Below are positions 10,801 through 21,746 of a DNA stretch of 29,160 nucleotides, piece by piece. Position 1 is the first letter of the stretch. Each line of letters opens with the position of its first letter. Both the position numbers and the translations under genes were made by a program. The stretch lies in NCBI GenBank assembly GCA_018398765.1, contig JAHBMJ010001518.1:1-29160 (forward strand), written 5' to 3'. The notes under the pieces are model-generated. The model was not told the origin of the DNA and did no database searches. It saw only the letters and a program-made list of their open reading frames with translations. The DNA comes from Chromera velia. Lineage: Eukaryota; Sar; Chromeraceae.

Positions 10801-13116
10801 AACTCCAACGCGTCTGCCTCCAACGGGTACGGTCTATCTGCCCGGGGGGGTGGGAGGGCTTCGAATCGGTTGTCGGGTTCTTCGTCGTCCTCAGTCGGCA
10901 CAGAGATGGACGGAGGGGCGGTGGGGCGTTTGCATCAGTCAAGCTTCGCGTCCTCCATAGGGAGGGAGGCAGTATCTTCAGGTACACAGGTAGGCAAAAC
11001 CGTTAGTGGTTCTTCTTCTGTGTTCTCCCTCGCGCCTCTCGGCCTTCCCATTCTGCCCCTGGGGTCCTCCGCTGGTGCCTCAGCAGAATGTCTGCAGCTC
11101 TCTCTACAGGGCTTGCAACTTCTTGCAGCAGGGGGGCATGCCTCGGTGCCTTCCTCCTCCTATGGAGGCAAACTGTCGGACAGCCGGGGCGTGAGGGAGA
11201 GGGACGCCCTTGGGGGGGCTCACCTCGAGCGCTCCTCACAGAAAAGGCAAAGAGGACATTCCCAGCAGCAGCAGCATCATGCCATCCACAGTAGTCTGGT
11301 AGGAGGGAGTGGAAGTGGAAAGGAGGACCCCTCATCCATCGAGAGGGGCCTCCCGTTGTTCGGACTTATCACAGACACAACCAGCAGCACCAGTGCAGCT
11401 GCTGCGGCGTCTTCGCCTGCGAAGTCGTGGCATTTGAAGCAGCATCGCAGCAGCAGCCAGCAGCATCAGGATAATGCAGATCACCCGAACTCACACTCAG
11501 GCAATCAGACGCGTGATGGAATTCTCATTGCAGCAACAGCCCCAACCCCCCGAATCCTTTTCTGTCCTGCCAATGGGTCCAAATTTGAGCATCTTCGGAC
11601 GCTGGGTTTTGGCGTTTCCTCCGCCGCCTTCTCTCCCGACGTTTGTTTGGACTTATGGGCAGAGGAGGAAGAGAAGGTTGACCCGGTCGTGAGTCAACAG
11701 AAGGATAATGAAAAGGAGGCAGAAGAGAAGAGAAAGAATGATGAGAAGGAAAGGGAGGAAGAGGGAAAGATCTGCAGTGAAGAAAAGGAAAAGTCCGGCC
11801 CTTCCTCGGAGGACATAGGGGAGGTTGTTGGGGAGGAGGATGTGTTTGGAAGGGGTGAGAAAGCGCCGACACTCCCGCTCCCTTCAGTAGAATGTGCGGA
11901 GCTTCAAGAAAAGAAAGAAGACTCATCCCATCCGCCCCTTCCGATTCCACTCAGAGCCTCCGCCTCCACCTCCGCTACCTCTGCCGGCTCCTTGTCCTGT
12001 ACAGGCGGTTCCACGACTGCCTCTGCTGCTTGCACAGGTGGCGCTGCTCATTCCTCTTCCTCTTTGCTCCTGAAGGAGTTCAGAGAAGGAGAGACAGAGA
12101 ATGGAGAAAGGAAAACAAAAGGACAAGGAAATGGAGAAGCAAAATCCGATTCTGTCGGAGGCACCGTATCCCGAAAGCCCTCTGACTCTTCTTGCGTTTC
12201 CGTTCCTTCTTCGAACTCCAATGAGTCTTTTCATTTGCATTCCAGAGACACCAATGAATCTGGTGAAGAGGGCGAAAGAGACCTAAGGGGAGAGAGTGAG
12301 GATACAGACGACCAGCGGCCTGCAAAGGCACAAAAAAGTGATGAGCTGATGGAGTACGTCCCTAGCACCCAGACGTGTGACTGCTCATCTTCCCATTCCA
12401 AGCAGAAAAAGACAGCAGAACGGTACAGGAATCTGATCGCTCCGTTGGCTGATCTGACTACAACGCGAAAGGAGACCTCGAAGAGATTGGAGCGTCTTCG
12501 TTCGATTCTTTTCGCCCGTGAAAGGGGGAAGGAAGCAAAGTCAATGAGAGAGGCATTGCAGAGACGTATGACACGAAGAGAGAAGCGAGACAAGATCAGA
12601 TGGAATGACAAGGGATTGATGCAGGCAGAAAAAAAACATGAGAATGAGCCATTCCGATCTTTCAAGGTGGCCTCTCCCTTTCAGTCTCCCGTCTCGTTTG
12701 TTCGACACAAAGAGGGGACGGAGGCATTTCTCCCAATGAAAGAAAGCTCTGACGACATGTCCATGCCCCTTTCCGTCTCCTGGGCGGAAGGGGGGCAATC
12801 GGGTTTTCCGTCTTTGTCCGTCTCTCTTGCGCTCTCTCCTCCCACCGCGCTTCAACCAGGCACCACACAAGCGCAATTCGAGAAGGAGAAAGAAGGAGAG
12901 GGAAAACTAGACAATTCCTCTGCTGCTGCTGCCGAGGTACCTCCCCTGTCTCTTTTCCCTGTCTCCCCCCTAGGCGGACTCCCTTCGCCTCTCGAGGGCC
13001 TTCTCTGCCGCCCTGGGGATGAGTTTGCGGGGGGCAGATTCGACCTCGACATGCACGTCCGAATGCACGTGCAGATGCAGTTGCAAATGCACAAACAGCA
13101 ACAGCAACAGCAATAA
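7862..13116 (+). CDS. Large nuclear protein with two AP2 DNA-binding domains (ApiAP2-type), 3 exons
   Basis: Proposed exons are 7862-7864 (ATG alone), 8438-8749 and 8992-13116, 1479 residues. Both introns start GTCAGT, the second ends in a pyrimidine tract plus CTGCAG, and both are phase 0. ApiAP2 proteins are the main sequence-specific transcription factors of apicomplexans and chromerids. AP2 domain 1 is at residues about 41-92, domain 2 at about 623-674; both show VRGVFWNR, a central W, RSFS and NKYG. The rest is low complexity: Ser/Pro/Gly-rich before domain 2, His/Gln/Ser-rich after it, a Glu/Lys-rich stretch at 11650-11800, a basic region with helix-forming RLERLRSILFARERGKEAK at 12485-12600, and a Met/His/Gln tail. 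The long open frame from 8575 runs through intron 2 in the wrong frame for domain 1. The ATG-only first exon is the weakest part; upstream coding exons are possible. Confidence 0.8.
8555..8713 (+). other. AP2 domain 1 (on cassette exon 8438-8749)
   Basis: The frame codes SAVRGVFWNRATDSW at the start, then TIRKRSFSANKYG and an amphipathic helix EAQKLAEETRLG. This is the three-strand sheet plus helix of the AP2 fold, with the usual SFS..KYG signature of apicomplexan-type domains. It shares about half of its residues with domain 2, and the core block VRGVFWNR is identical. Confidence 0.93.
10543..10698 (+). other. AP2 domain 2
   Basis: The frame reads SNVRGVFWNRKSKSWVTKFW, then TIRSFSTNKYG and helix KARQLAEALRTEHD. 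It is continuous within the large last exon. The linker of about 530 residues between the two domains is disordered-looking and rich in Ser, Pro, Gly and Gln. Confidence 0.95.
13049..13113 (+). repeat. Met/His/Gln tail repeat at the AP2 protein C-terminus
   Basis: The last residues alternate in a short pattern (MHVRMHVQMQLQMHK) and end in six glutamines coded by CAG/CAA, followed by TAA. The DNA shows the matching near-repeat of ATGCA/GTGCAGATG units. This is a coding microsatellite likely to vary in length; the imperfect Met spacing sets it apart from plain poly-Q. Confidence 0.7.
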
Positions 13117-16100
13117 ACGCGCTTCATCGACTTCCTGGCTGTTGTTGATCGTTTTCATTCTCTCTTTCTCTCTCTTGGCCTCTTTCTTCCCTCCTCACCT
13201 CTTTCCCTCGTTGATCCAACCGTGTTTTGCGAAGCATGCGGCGCAGGCTGTATTGTACGCGAGAAACGAAGGCTGGGCAAATGTGATGGCAGGAAAGGAT
13301 GGAAGAGGGAGAAGAGGAACGAGAGAGGAAGACTTTGCAGTCGTTTCATGAAGAGCAAGAAACAAAGCAGAGAGACTGGCGACATCCATCCTGCCTCTTT
13401 TCTTCTCTCCCAGCCTCTTCGAAAAATTATGCAAAAGAGGAAGACAGATGGATAGGAAACGGTATTCAAATACGTGTGCCAGGAGATTACGAGAAACGTG
13501 GAGAAAGCGAATGAGGCCGGTGAAGAAAAGCGCGAGAAAAAATGCGCCCACAGCATACACACACAGAGGCACGCAGAAAACCTGGTAGGCTGAGACTGCA
13601 GGAAAGAGGGCGCAGAAGAAAAATGCGCGCAGGTCCTTTACTGCCTTTCTTCAAATTCGCGTCCCCCTTCCATGTTTTTTCCCCAGCCGCCGGAAGAAAA
13701 ACACAACAAATCTCGTAGAGTACTCATTTTTCTCGAACGTCTCTTGCCGTTCACCCTCACCTGCATGGTGTTTTCTTTTTTTTCTTTTTGTTCCCCTACC
13801 CATTGCGTTGGAAGGCTTTGCAGTCAGGGAAAGAAGTGATTATGTCGGAGCGGAATCTGAATTCATCAATAAAGGAGGCGTACGCGACGTGAATGAAAAA
13901 GTGATGGACTGACTGACTTTTTAAACCGCGTCTTTCTCGTCTTTTCCCCATTCAGTACGACCTCTGCTTTCTTCTGCTCTTCTCTCCCTGAACCTTTCTG
14001 CTCCCCTTTTCCTCGCTTTCCATCCCCCGCTTGCCACCTGGCGCGATGACCTGGATGATCCTTTGATGTGTGGGGGGGGCGTTCAGACAGAAAGAGAGAA
14101 GAGCTAGAGAGCTGAAGGAGACTCGCCCTCTCTCTTCCTTTTTCTCTCAGCCAGGCATTCAGGCGAAATAGTCCATTAGCTGTGTCTTAGCCCCTCACTT
14201 TCCCGCCCACCTGCTGCTGCTGCCTAATTCAATCGTCATTCTTTGGCGGCTGTTGGTCTTTTGACTTCATGATCGCTGCTTGGTTGGTGAAGAGATCGTG
14301 TCTTTTCTTGCGCATTTGATTCGTGGAGCCCCTCTCTTTTTTCTTATTGTCCTTCTTTCTTTTTCTCTCTCTCGTTGCCTCCCTGTTTCCTGCGTGTTTC
14401 ATGGATCTCTTGGGGAAGTTTTTCTCCCTTTGTGGAATGTTTGAAAAAGCGAAGGAAGGATGAGGAAGAGAGAACAAAACGAATTCAAAGAGCGGCATGG
14501 CTTTCGAGAGGGGAGGCGGGAGAAGAAAAGAAAACAGGATAGCCGAAGGCACATGGACAGTCTTCTCTCTCTCCCTGTCTGTGTTTTTCTTTCTCTTTCT
14601 CTCTCGCTCTTCCTACCTCCGTTCCCCCTCCCCAGGCACCGAGAGAGAGTCCATGCAACCAACCGCAGATCAACATACGAGGAGGGGAACGTGCATTGGA
14701 AGAGAAGACCTTGCAAGGTTGCCCTTTTCTTTCTAACCCCTAACGTTGAACCTCTTTCTCTTCTTCTCCGTTGCTTCCGGGAGATTGACTTCTTCTCCCT
14801 CCCTTCCTATTTTATCCTCCGGGCCCTCCCTTCCTCCCTTGCTGTGTGTCGATTTAATTCAAGTACGTTCTTTCGTCCTCCTTCCTTCCCTCGGGGGCAC
14901 CACGGATCCGTCGGTCGACTCGATCACTCCAATTCAAATGAATTAAAGGGAACAACCACTGTCAATCAAGCGAGTAGGCGGTTCAGTAGCAGTAGCACTG
15001 TCACCTGCGACAAGAAGAGCAGCAGGAGCAGAAGGGAACTCGCACGAGCAGATATCGTCTTGACAATCTCTCTGTGATTTGGGGCAGGGGGGAGGGGCAG
15101 TGGGGGAAACTGAAGGGGAAGATCGGAAGAGATCCGCCAAAAAGCTGCTGGGCGGTGGGTGCTGGTCGGCTTTGTTGGTTGTTTGCTGGGCAGAGTTATC
15201 CTTCCTCTCTTTTTTCGAGAGGCTCTGCTCCATGCAATGATCAAATGCCTCCATCCCTTTCCTCGTTCTTCATTTCTCTGTCTATCTTTCCTTTGGTCAA
15301 AATTCACGCATTCAAAGTTTTTTTTTTCGTCCCCCGCCCTAGTCCCCTTCGGCCATCGCTCTCTCTTACAACTCCTCAGTAGACTCTCTCTTTGACTTGA
15401 CATTTCCTACTCGACGTACGTTTCCCTGTCGCAGTATCCTTTTCTTCTGCAAAGCCCCAATCCCTTGCTCTTCTTTCTTTAAATCGACACGATGCAAAGA
15501 GATGCCCTCGAGTGCATGGAAGGGCAAATCTCTTTTTGCTGAGACAAAAAAAAGAGGGGAAAAAAAAGAACAGAGGAAAAGCAGAAAAAAAGATAAACCG
15601 AACGAGGGAAGGAATGTGCTAGTGCCTCATATATACAGAGAATAAAAGATCTAAAAAGACATATATTCAGACAGCTGATCGACTCATAACTCTCAGACTC
15701 TAATTCATGTAAGTAATAGGAGTATATAGGAGTACTCCAAGTATAAAAGACTGAAAAATCTGATGAAAAATAAGTACAGCTAGTTTGAGTATGATAATTA
15801 AGTCTATTGATTGATTGATTGATTGATATGTTCCGCCCTAGGGCCTTCCCGCTATGTCTATCTATGTGCTGAAACTGTCGAGCCACTAGCGTGATAAAGA
15901 TAGCTAAAAAAAAAAAAATCTCAAAATAGTAGTGAAAATACTATTTATAGTTAGTTACTTAGAGGATGCCTTATTAGCCTTTTAGATCATTCTGATGCCT
16001 AACTCATAAACAGTGTGTATAAACTATATATACATTAATTTTGACTTGACTCGATCCATATCAATTTTTTGAATCGACTCGAATATAAACGTCAACAGTT

Positions 16101-16504
16101 TCATCTAAATGATAATGAATCTAACAACGAATTTTTTCATCAACTATAATAATGTGGCTTTAAGACTAAGTTTAAGTTAGATTAACTTTGGAATGGCTAG
16201 TTCCTAGCTAAGTTAAGCTAACCATATAATGTATACGCCTATGCAAATTTTGATTTAGATTTTAAATTTTTTATGTTGCATGCATTTCTATTAGATGAAC
16301 TTACAGTTGATTCTGACTTGAAATTACACTGAAAATTACATTTAAACTAAATCAAAAATTTGACAAAAAAATGGCGATACTAGAGTCTTCGTTCAGTAAA
16401 AGTACGTACTATGACGATGTTGAAGGCTAGGTTGAAGGCGTTGAACAATGAGCATTCGTAAGTCATTCGCGCGACTCATCGCAATTCTATATCCTAGATG
16501 AATT
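13117..16504. other. Intergenic stretch, pyrimidine-rich then AT-rich, no supported gene
   Basis: From 13117 to about 15400 the plus strand is C/T-rich and holds many short overlapping open frames on both strands, none with recognisable domains or a convincing splice chain. The minus-strand frame ending at 14229 has a strongly basic end (MRKKRHDLF) and could be a last exon, but no upstream exon could be joined. From about 15640 to 16480 the sequence turns AT-rich with a TGAT tetranucleotide run at 15806-15827. It lies between two genes that both end towards it. Confidence 0.5.
15806..15827. repeat. Tetranucleotide microsatellite (TTGA/TGAT)n
   Basis: About five tandem ATTG units lie within the AT-rich island and have no coding context. 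Confidence 0.7.
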
Positions 16505-19500
16505 TCACATCATCAACTCATCAAGGTCTTCGTCGTCCGCAAATCCCATCAGATCCTCATCATCGTCATCTTCATCGTCTTCGTCGTCCTCCTCTTCCTC
16601 TTCGGAAGAGTCCGAGTCTTCTTCTTCGTCCTCACCCAGACGCCCCCCGAATCGTTTCCTCTTTCGTGTTTCATCCTCCTGGGCCTCTGCCTCCCTCTGA
16701 AGGGCAAGCGCCATCACTGCCTCCTCGCTCTCACGCCGACTGTGCACGCTTTCTGTCGACTTCGCAAACCGCCGTTGTCTTTCTGCATCAACAAATGCTC
16801 AAACGGGCCCCAGAAAAAAAGTCAAATCACACCATACGGGATCTTGCGAAAATCGCATACTGAAAGACTATAGTACACCAACAATGTTTCTTCATAGATT
16901 CAACTGTGTTCACGAGGTCACACAAACAGGAAAGAATTCGCACTTCGCCATGCAGCTCCTCTAAAATACCACCCAGCGCAACCTTATCCCGAACAAATCT
17001 CCACCTTTCTTTTCTTTGCCCAACCGACCGACCGACCGACTGACCAGATGCCGCCAGAGCCCGTGTGTGTCCATCAAGCTGCACTGCCCTCATCTTTGCA
17101 ACCACTCGCTCCAGAGGTTCTCTGCAGGAAAGACGGAGCCGGGCTTGTGCCACGGCGGTCTCAAGGGCCTGCAGGGAGGGAGACAGACAGACAGACAGAA
17201 AAGAGAAGCGGACGAAAAATCCATTTGAAGGGCGCCAAGAGGAAGCTAGGCCCGTTGCGAATGCAGTCTTTTGAATATCCAGAAACAAAGAAACAAAAGG
17301 CAACACAAAAACGATGCAGGAAGGCAGGACAAAGAGGAGAAATGTCGACGGATCCCCCCATGGATCGCCCGCCCGCTCAGCAACACAGAGCCATGCATGC
17401 AGAAGACGCCGCCGATGTGAAAAAAAACGAAAAAAACCGCGAGTACATACACGGTAAAGGGAAAAAGGAAAAGAACTACAGTGCGAACAGACAGCCCCTC
17501 TCCATCCCAGACGCCGGCTGAGCGGCAAACAGACTGCACGATTTATTTCCTTCTTCTTTTCTTGTGTACAGCCCACCACAGTCATCCAGCTAGAGATCCC
17601 AACGGAGAAGCAAACAGGCATGAAGAAGAAGGGCGATCTGCCTGCCGATGAAAAACACTGAAAAGCCTTGATTTGAGTTCAAGCCATTTACCCACCAATC
17701 TGCTTCGACATTCAAGGCTCTCACCCACGAAAAAAAATGATTTGTCTTTCATCACCCCCCCCCCCCCCNNNNNNNNNNNNNNNNNCCCCCCACACACACA
17801 CCGATTTGATCTGGGGGTTCTGCGCGAAGACGAGAAAATTTCGCCGGAGAATTTCACGAAGCCAGGGGAAGCGACTGTGAAAGGTCAGAGGCGACCTGCA
17901 ACACAGTCAGATAGACGGGAGAGAGAAAGGGCGGGGGAAAAGGAACCGGAAGTGTGTAAAGAGAGGGAAACTCAAAGAGAAGGCGACGGCCAGAGCTATG
18001 GCAGTATACCGATCAAGAGAACAAAGTGAGGGTGACCAAAGGTCCACTGACAACGCAGTATTGGTTTGACTAGAAACGCTGTCCAGATTTCAGGTCACCG
18101 ATATATTCGTTCTTTTCGATCCAAAACTTTCTCCTGAACCCTCCCCGAAGCTTTCGTTGTCCAGGATGGGTTTCTGTTCTTTTGCGTCCTTTCTTGCTGC
18201 CGTATTTTGCCTCTTCATTTTTCCGCCTGTCATTCTTTCTCGCTAAAAAAAGCGAAAACAAGCAAACTCCTGAGTGCTTGCTCACTTGTGCATGCTCTGA
18301 ATGAGTCCCAGCGTGAATGTCTTGACCTCCTCTGATGACAACTCGTCGACAGTCTTGCCGATCACTGCATCCATGCATCCATTGGAGGGGNCCCCCCCAC
18401 ACACACAGAGAGTGCACACATACGCAAGGTAAGGGAGGGACAAAGAGAGGGGTCAGCACAAACTCTCATCCTACAAATGAAGAAAGAAGGAGACTGCAAA
18501 CTGCCTTGACCTTCACTTCCTGAGAGAAAAAATACAGATGACAATCACAATGGCAGAAACAAAACTTAAAATTCTCCCCCCTCCCGCCCCATCCTCCCAC
18601 CTTCTCCCCGAGACTGAACCGCCGCATTCCACAGTCCCCCGTCGTTTGTCCGAAGCGCCTGTCGTAAAACACTGCAGAAGCAGACGCGCGAGTCAGAGAT
18701 AAATTTTGTGTGTAGACGCTAAATGAGGTGGTGATGAGGGTGCAGAAAGGGAAAGAAAAAGCGGGGAGTGCAACAAGCAGGAAAGCCGCCCGTATAAAAA
18801 CGAATAGATAATTCGTCAAACGGATCTCTCGTTCTTCTGTGATATGAGATTATAACTGGCTCTCCATACTTCAACTGATGTTTGCATGATGCAAATGCAG
18901 CCCATCAATTTTCAGAGAAACAACACCACCCCCGAATGGGATCGCCGAAGAGGCTTCAATCCGCGCACTAAGTTGTCTTTGCATTTTGCACACCTGCATT
19001 CCGTACACTTCAGAAAATGTGCACACACACACAGCCTCACTGCCCTCCCTCCCTGCTGACGTCAGAAGCGACCCTGCGCTTCCTGCCTCCAGTGCGGCCC
19101 CTCGTCCCTTCTCCTTGCCTTCAGTAAGAAGTCCCTTTTCTTTGGTTTTCTTTTTCCTCACCGAGTGTGCCTTCAGACACACCAACAAATTCTGAACCGC
19201 AGCAGAGTGCCCCCCGTCCGTCGGCTCTCCCGTCTCTCCTTCTGAAGGCGCCAAGTGAGGCCCCAGTCTACTCGAAGCCAGAGCAGCACGAGCGTCGAAA
19301 GCAGCCGCTGAGAGACCAGCGCCAGCGACTGCAGTGAAGGACGAAAGGCTCATTGATTTGATGCAAACAAAGGACGAAAGGCTCATTGATTTGATGCAAA
19401 CAGAGGACGGAAGGCTCATTGATTTGATGCAAACAGAGGACGAAAGGCTCATTGATTTGATGCAAACGGAGGACGACGAGAACAAATGAACAAATTTGGA

Positions 19501-21093
19501 TGAAGCGCTTCTTCCTTCCTTCTGCTCTCTGCCCGCGTCTGTGTGTGTCTCTCTCTGGGCTGACTGCTGCAGGGACGCTGAGGCACTCTCTAGACTAGAC
19601 TCGGAAACGAGAGGGAGGACAAAATCAGAGTCGGGAGAGGATACCTTTGCATGCCTGTCTTTCTTGCACTCGCTTGTCCGGTCATGTTCTTCCTATCTTG
19701 CTTCCGTGGACAACCCCAAAAGAAGAAAAACAACGCACGAAGGAATGAGGAGGAACACAGCCCTGTTGTCACTTCTCAACTTACTTCTTCGCTTCTCCCT
19801 CTGCACGGCTGCTGCCTTTTCCTGTTGGAGAGATTCGTTGACCTGCACAGAGAAGGCCCCGGCATCCCGGGGCTGCACGTGCCGCAGCGTCACCGTCTCC
19901 ACCTCTTGCCGGGGCCCTTTCGGGAACGGCAGCGTCATCTCTGCAGTCACATCTTGAAAATGAGGATTCACAGGTACTCCTCTTGCCAGCCGTACTGGGA
20001 TTGAGAACGGCACCCCTTTCTTCCCCCCCTCCTCTTCTTCCAGCCCCTTAGGGGCCTTCACGCTCATGGGCACTTGGAACGCAATTGTTGCTTGGGGGTT
20101 GCGTGCGGTGATTTTCGCGATCCGTGTCTCTGGCGTGACGTCATCAGGCGCCACGAGCTCTAATATAGGCCCAAGTGTGAGGGTCTTCTTCGGTTTGGTT
20201 TTTGACTTTCCGGGACCACTCGCACCTGCTGAGTCTGTCAACGAAGGAAGGGCCCAAAAAACAACGCGGCCCCCAGAGGTTAAGCCAACAGCCAGGTGCC
20301 CCCCGTCCTTTCCCCCTGTCTTCCTTGCCCGGAGGGCTACTAAGGCGATCGACAGAATCTCTTGATGGTCCGTTAGCAGGAAAGCAGGAAAGTCATTCAC
20401 CATCATACCTCTCTCATCCTCTCTGTTTCGTAAATGAAAAACTGCCACCTTCGAAGTTGCCATACACAAGGCAAGAAGGTCTGCTTTCAGGGAGAAACAC
20501 AACTGCATACAGTCAGCAGGCACACCCCTTATTTCGCACATGTGCTTCCTTTCCACCACATCCCAAATTCGGGCCACGCCAGGGTGGGCTACTGCCAAAA
20601 GAGTCCCATCAGGGCTACAAGCCGTACAAAAAATTTCCTTAGCGGACAACCCGAAAGTCATGGATGCCCTCCCAGAGGAGATTTTCTTTCCGTCAGTCAG
20701 AAACAATTCGTCAATCTGGGCGACATCGGACGGATTGGCCGCACCTGTCGCTCGTGCTACCAAAACCGCCTTCCGGGGTCGAGAGGTGGACATACTGAAC
20801 AGGTCTACACCCATGTCCGTTTGAAAAACAGACTTCCCCCTGTCGAGGTCGAAGCACATGACATCCCCGGTGGCGGTACCAAGAAGGAGCAGACTCTCTG
20901 ACCAAGTGTCCCCGTCCTGAGGAAGGGACCACGCACTTGTCACAAAAACTTTCCCTAGTTCTTGACCCTCCAGAATGCTTTTGGGAGGCTTTTCTCGGGG
21001 GTCGGCGCTCAGAACGCGAAACTGATTTCTGCCTACGATGGTCAAAAAATAATGCCCCCCTGGCGAAAAGGAGACCGTCGGCACGCCTGCCAT
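16505..21093 (-). CDS. WDR43/Utp5-like U3 snoRNP (t-UTP) protein, 7 exons, 700 or 787 residues
   Basis: Utp5/WDR43 belongs to the t-UTP subcomplex of the small-subunit processome in the nucleolus, needed for pre-rRNA transcription and early 18S processing. Exons (minus): 21093-19785, 19328-19181, 18671-18601, 18364-18286, 17895-17802, 17168-17045, 16782-16505. All phases agree (1, 2, 1, 2, 0, 1) and the sum is 2103 nt. Exon 1 codes the WD40 propeller (VSFSPGGHYFLTI, LLLGTATGDVMCFDLD, CSPDGTLLAVA..ARIWDV, LAVGLTSGGRVVFW). Exons 2-6 together rebuild a Utp12 domain: QNLLV, VLRQALRTNDGGLWNAAVQS, VIGKTVDELSSEEV, FPWLREILRRNFLVFAQNP, ALETAVAQARLRLS. Exon 7 is basic, then a long Asp/Glu tail typical of the family. 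An in-frame TGA lies upstream of the ATG at 21093. A second acceptor for exon 2 (start 19589) would add 87 residues. Confidence 0.86.
17769..17785. other. Assembly gap (17 N)
   Basis: The gap sits inside intron 5 of the Utp5-like gene, between C-runs and next to CACACACA. Its real length is unknown, so the intron length and nearby frames are unreliable. A single N at 18391 marks a similar C-run plus CACACA spot in intron 3. Confidence 0.98.
19339..19475. repeat. 33-bp tandem repeat, four copies plus a stub, just upstream of a Utp5 exon
   Basis: Copies start at 19339, 19372, 19405 and 19438, with a truncated fifth at 19471. They differ at only a few bases. On the minus strand the last copy leads directly into the acceptor TTCACTGCAG before 19328. 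Since 33 is a multiple of three, several frames stay open across it (for example VCIKSMSLSSS on minus, DERLIDLMQTE on plus), so open frames alone do not prove it is translated. Confidence 0.93.
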
Positions 21094-21746
21094 TTTTCGT
21101 GTGCTCTCTCCTTCTTGGGATGTCGGGATAGGTGGAGACAGTCAGGGACACTGGAGGAGACGGGAAATCGACAGTCACCTCTTCTTGCCGTTGCTTGTGA
21201 GATTCAGAGGCAGGAAGAACCGCGCAGCATATTTGCAGAGAGCGCAAGCAGGGATTGTGCCATTAATAAGGAGTCGGAGGGTGATCTTTTGAGATCACTA
21301 CCACGTCTGAGTCTTCGGGTAACTTCAACAGACTCCCACTAGTTCCACGGAATCCCACGCGGTCTCACCCACACATATGCATACCCACACGGACTCGAGG
21401 ATACATATGAGCGATCGCGCGCGTGCCAAAATCCGCGCAGAAACGCTTTTCGGGTCCGCGCGCTTCCGCGCGCACTTTCGCGCGCCGTCTATACGCACTG
21501 CATGTAGCCACTATTAGCCACTAGTTACAGACGGGGTCAGATCCTGACTGCTCACTGGAACTGACAGTGACTCTTGCATTGTCCCTCACTTCGTCAGAGC
21601 TTGGACACGATGTTTTCTAAACTGACTGGCGAAATCATGCGCGTGAGATGGCGCCCGAAAGAAACAAATTCTAGTGAAAGCTTTTTGTGGTTGTAAGACG
21701 GTTGTCTCTTTTTTTGTGTAGAACCATACTGACAGTGCCTTCCGGG
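21094..21746. promoter_or_regulatory. Divergent promoter region of the Utp5-like and propeller genes
   Basis: 653 bp separate the two start codons. The middle holds a CpG-dense block at 21411-21488 with three copies of CGCGCGC (21457, 21467, 21479) and GATCGCGCGCG, unlike anything else in the window. A pyrimidine run ending TTTTTTTGTGTAG at 21710-21721 before the plus-strand ATG may be the acceptor of a 5' UTR intron. The repeated CG-rich words could be factor sites; that is inference. Confidence 0.5.

Noticed and set aside
13112..13117. AATAAA at the AP2 stop codon
   Set aside because: It arises from the CAA-TAA-A end of the poly-Q tail; a signal overlapping the stop is improbable.
14229..14552. 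Minus-strand open frame with a strongly basic C-terminus
   Set aside because: It could be a last exon, but the first half is pyrimidine-tract translation and no upstream partner with matching phase was found.
14943..15403. Overlapping minus-strand open frames with Ser/Pro-rich or Leu-rich translations
   Set aside because: Two frames are open at once, composition follows the pyrimidine-rich DNA, and no compatible exon could be joined.
19496..20642. Several plus-strand open frames of 117-153 codons
   Set aside because: They are shadows opposite the WD40-coding exon of the Utp5-like gene.
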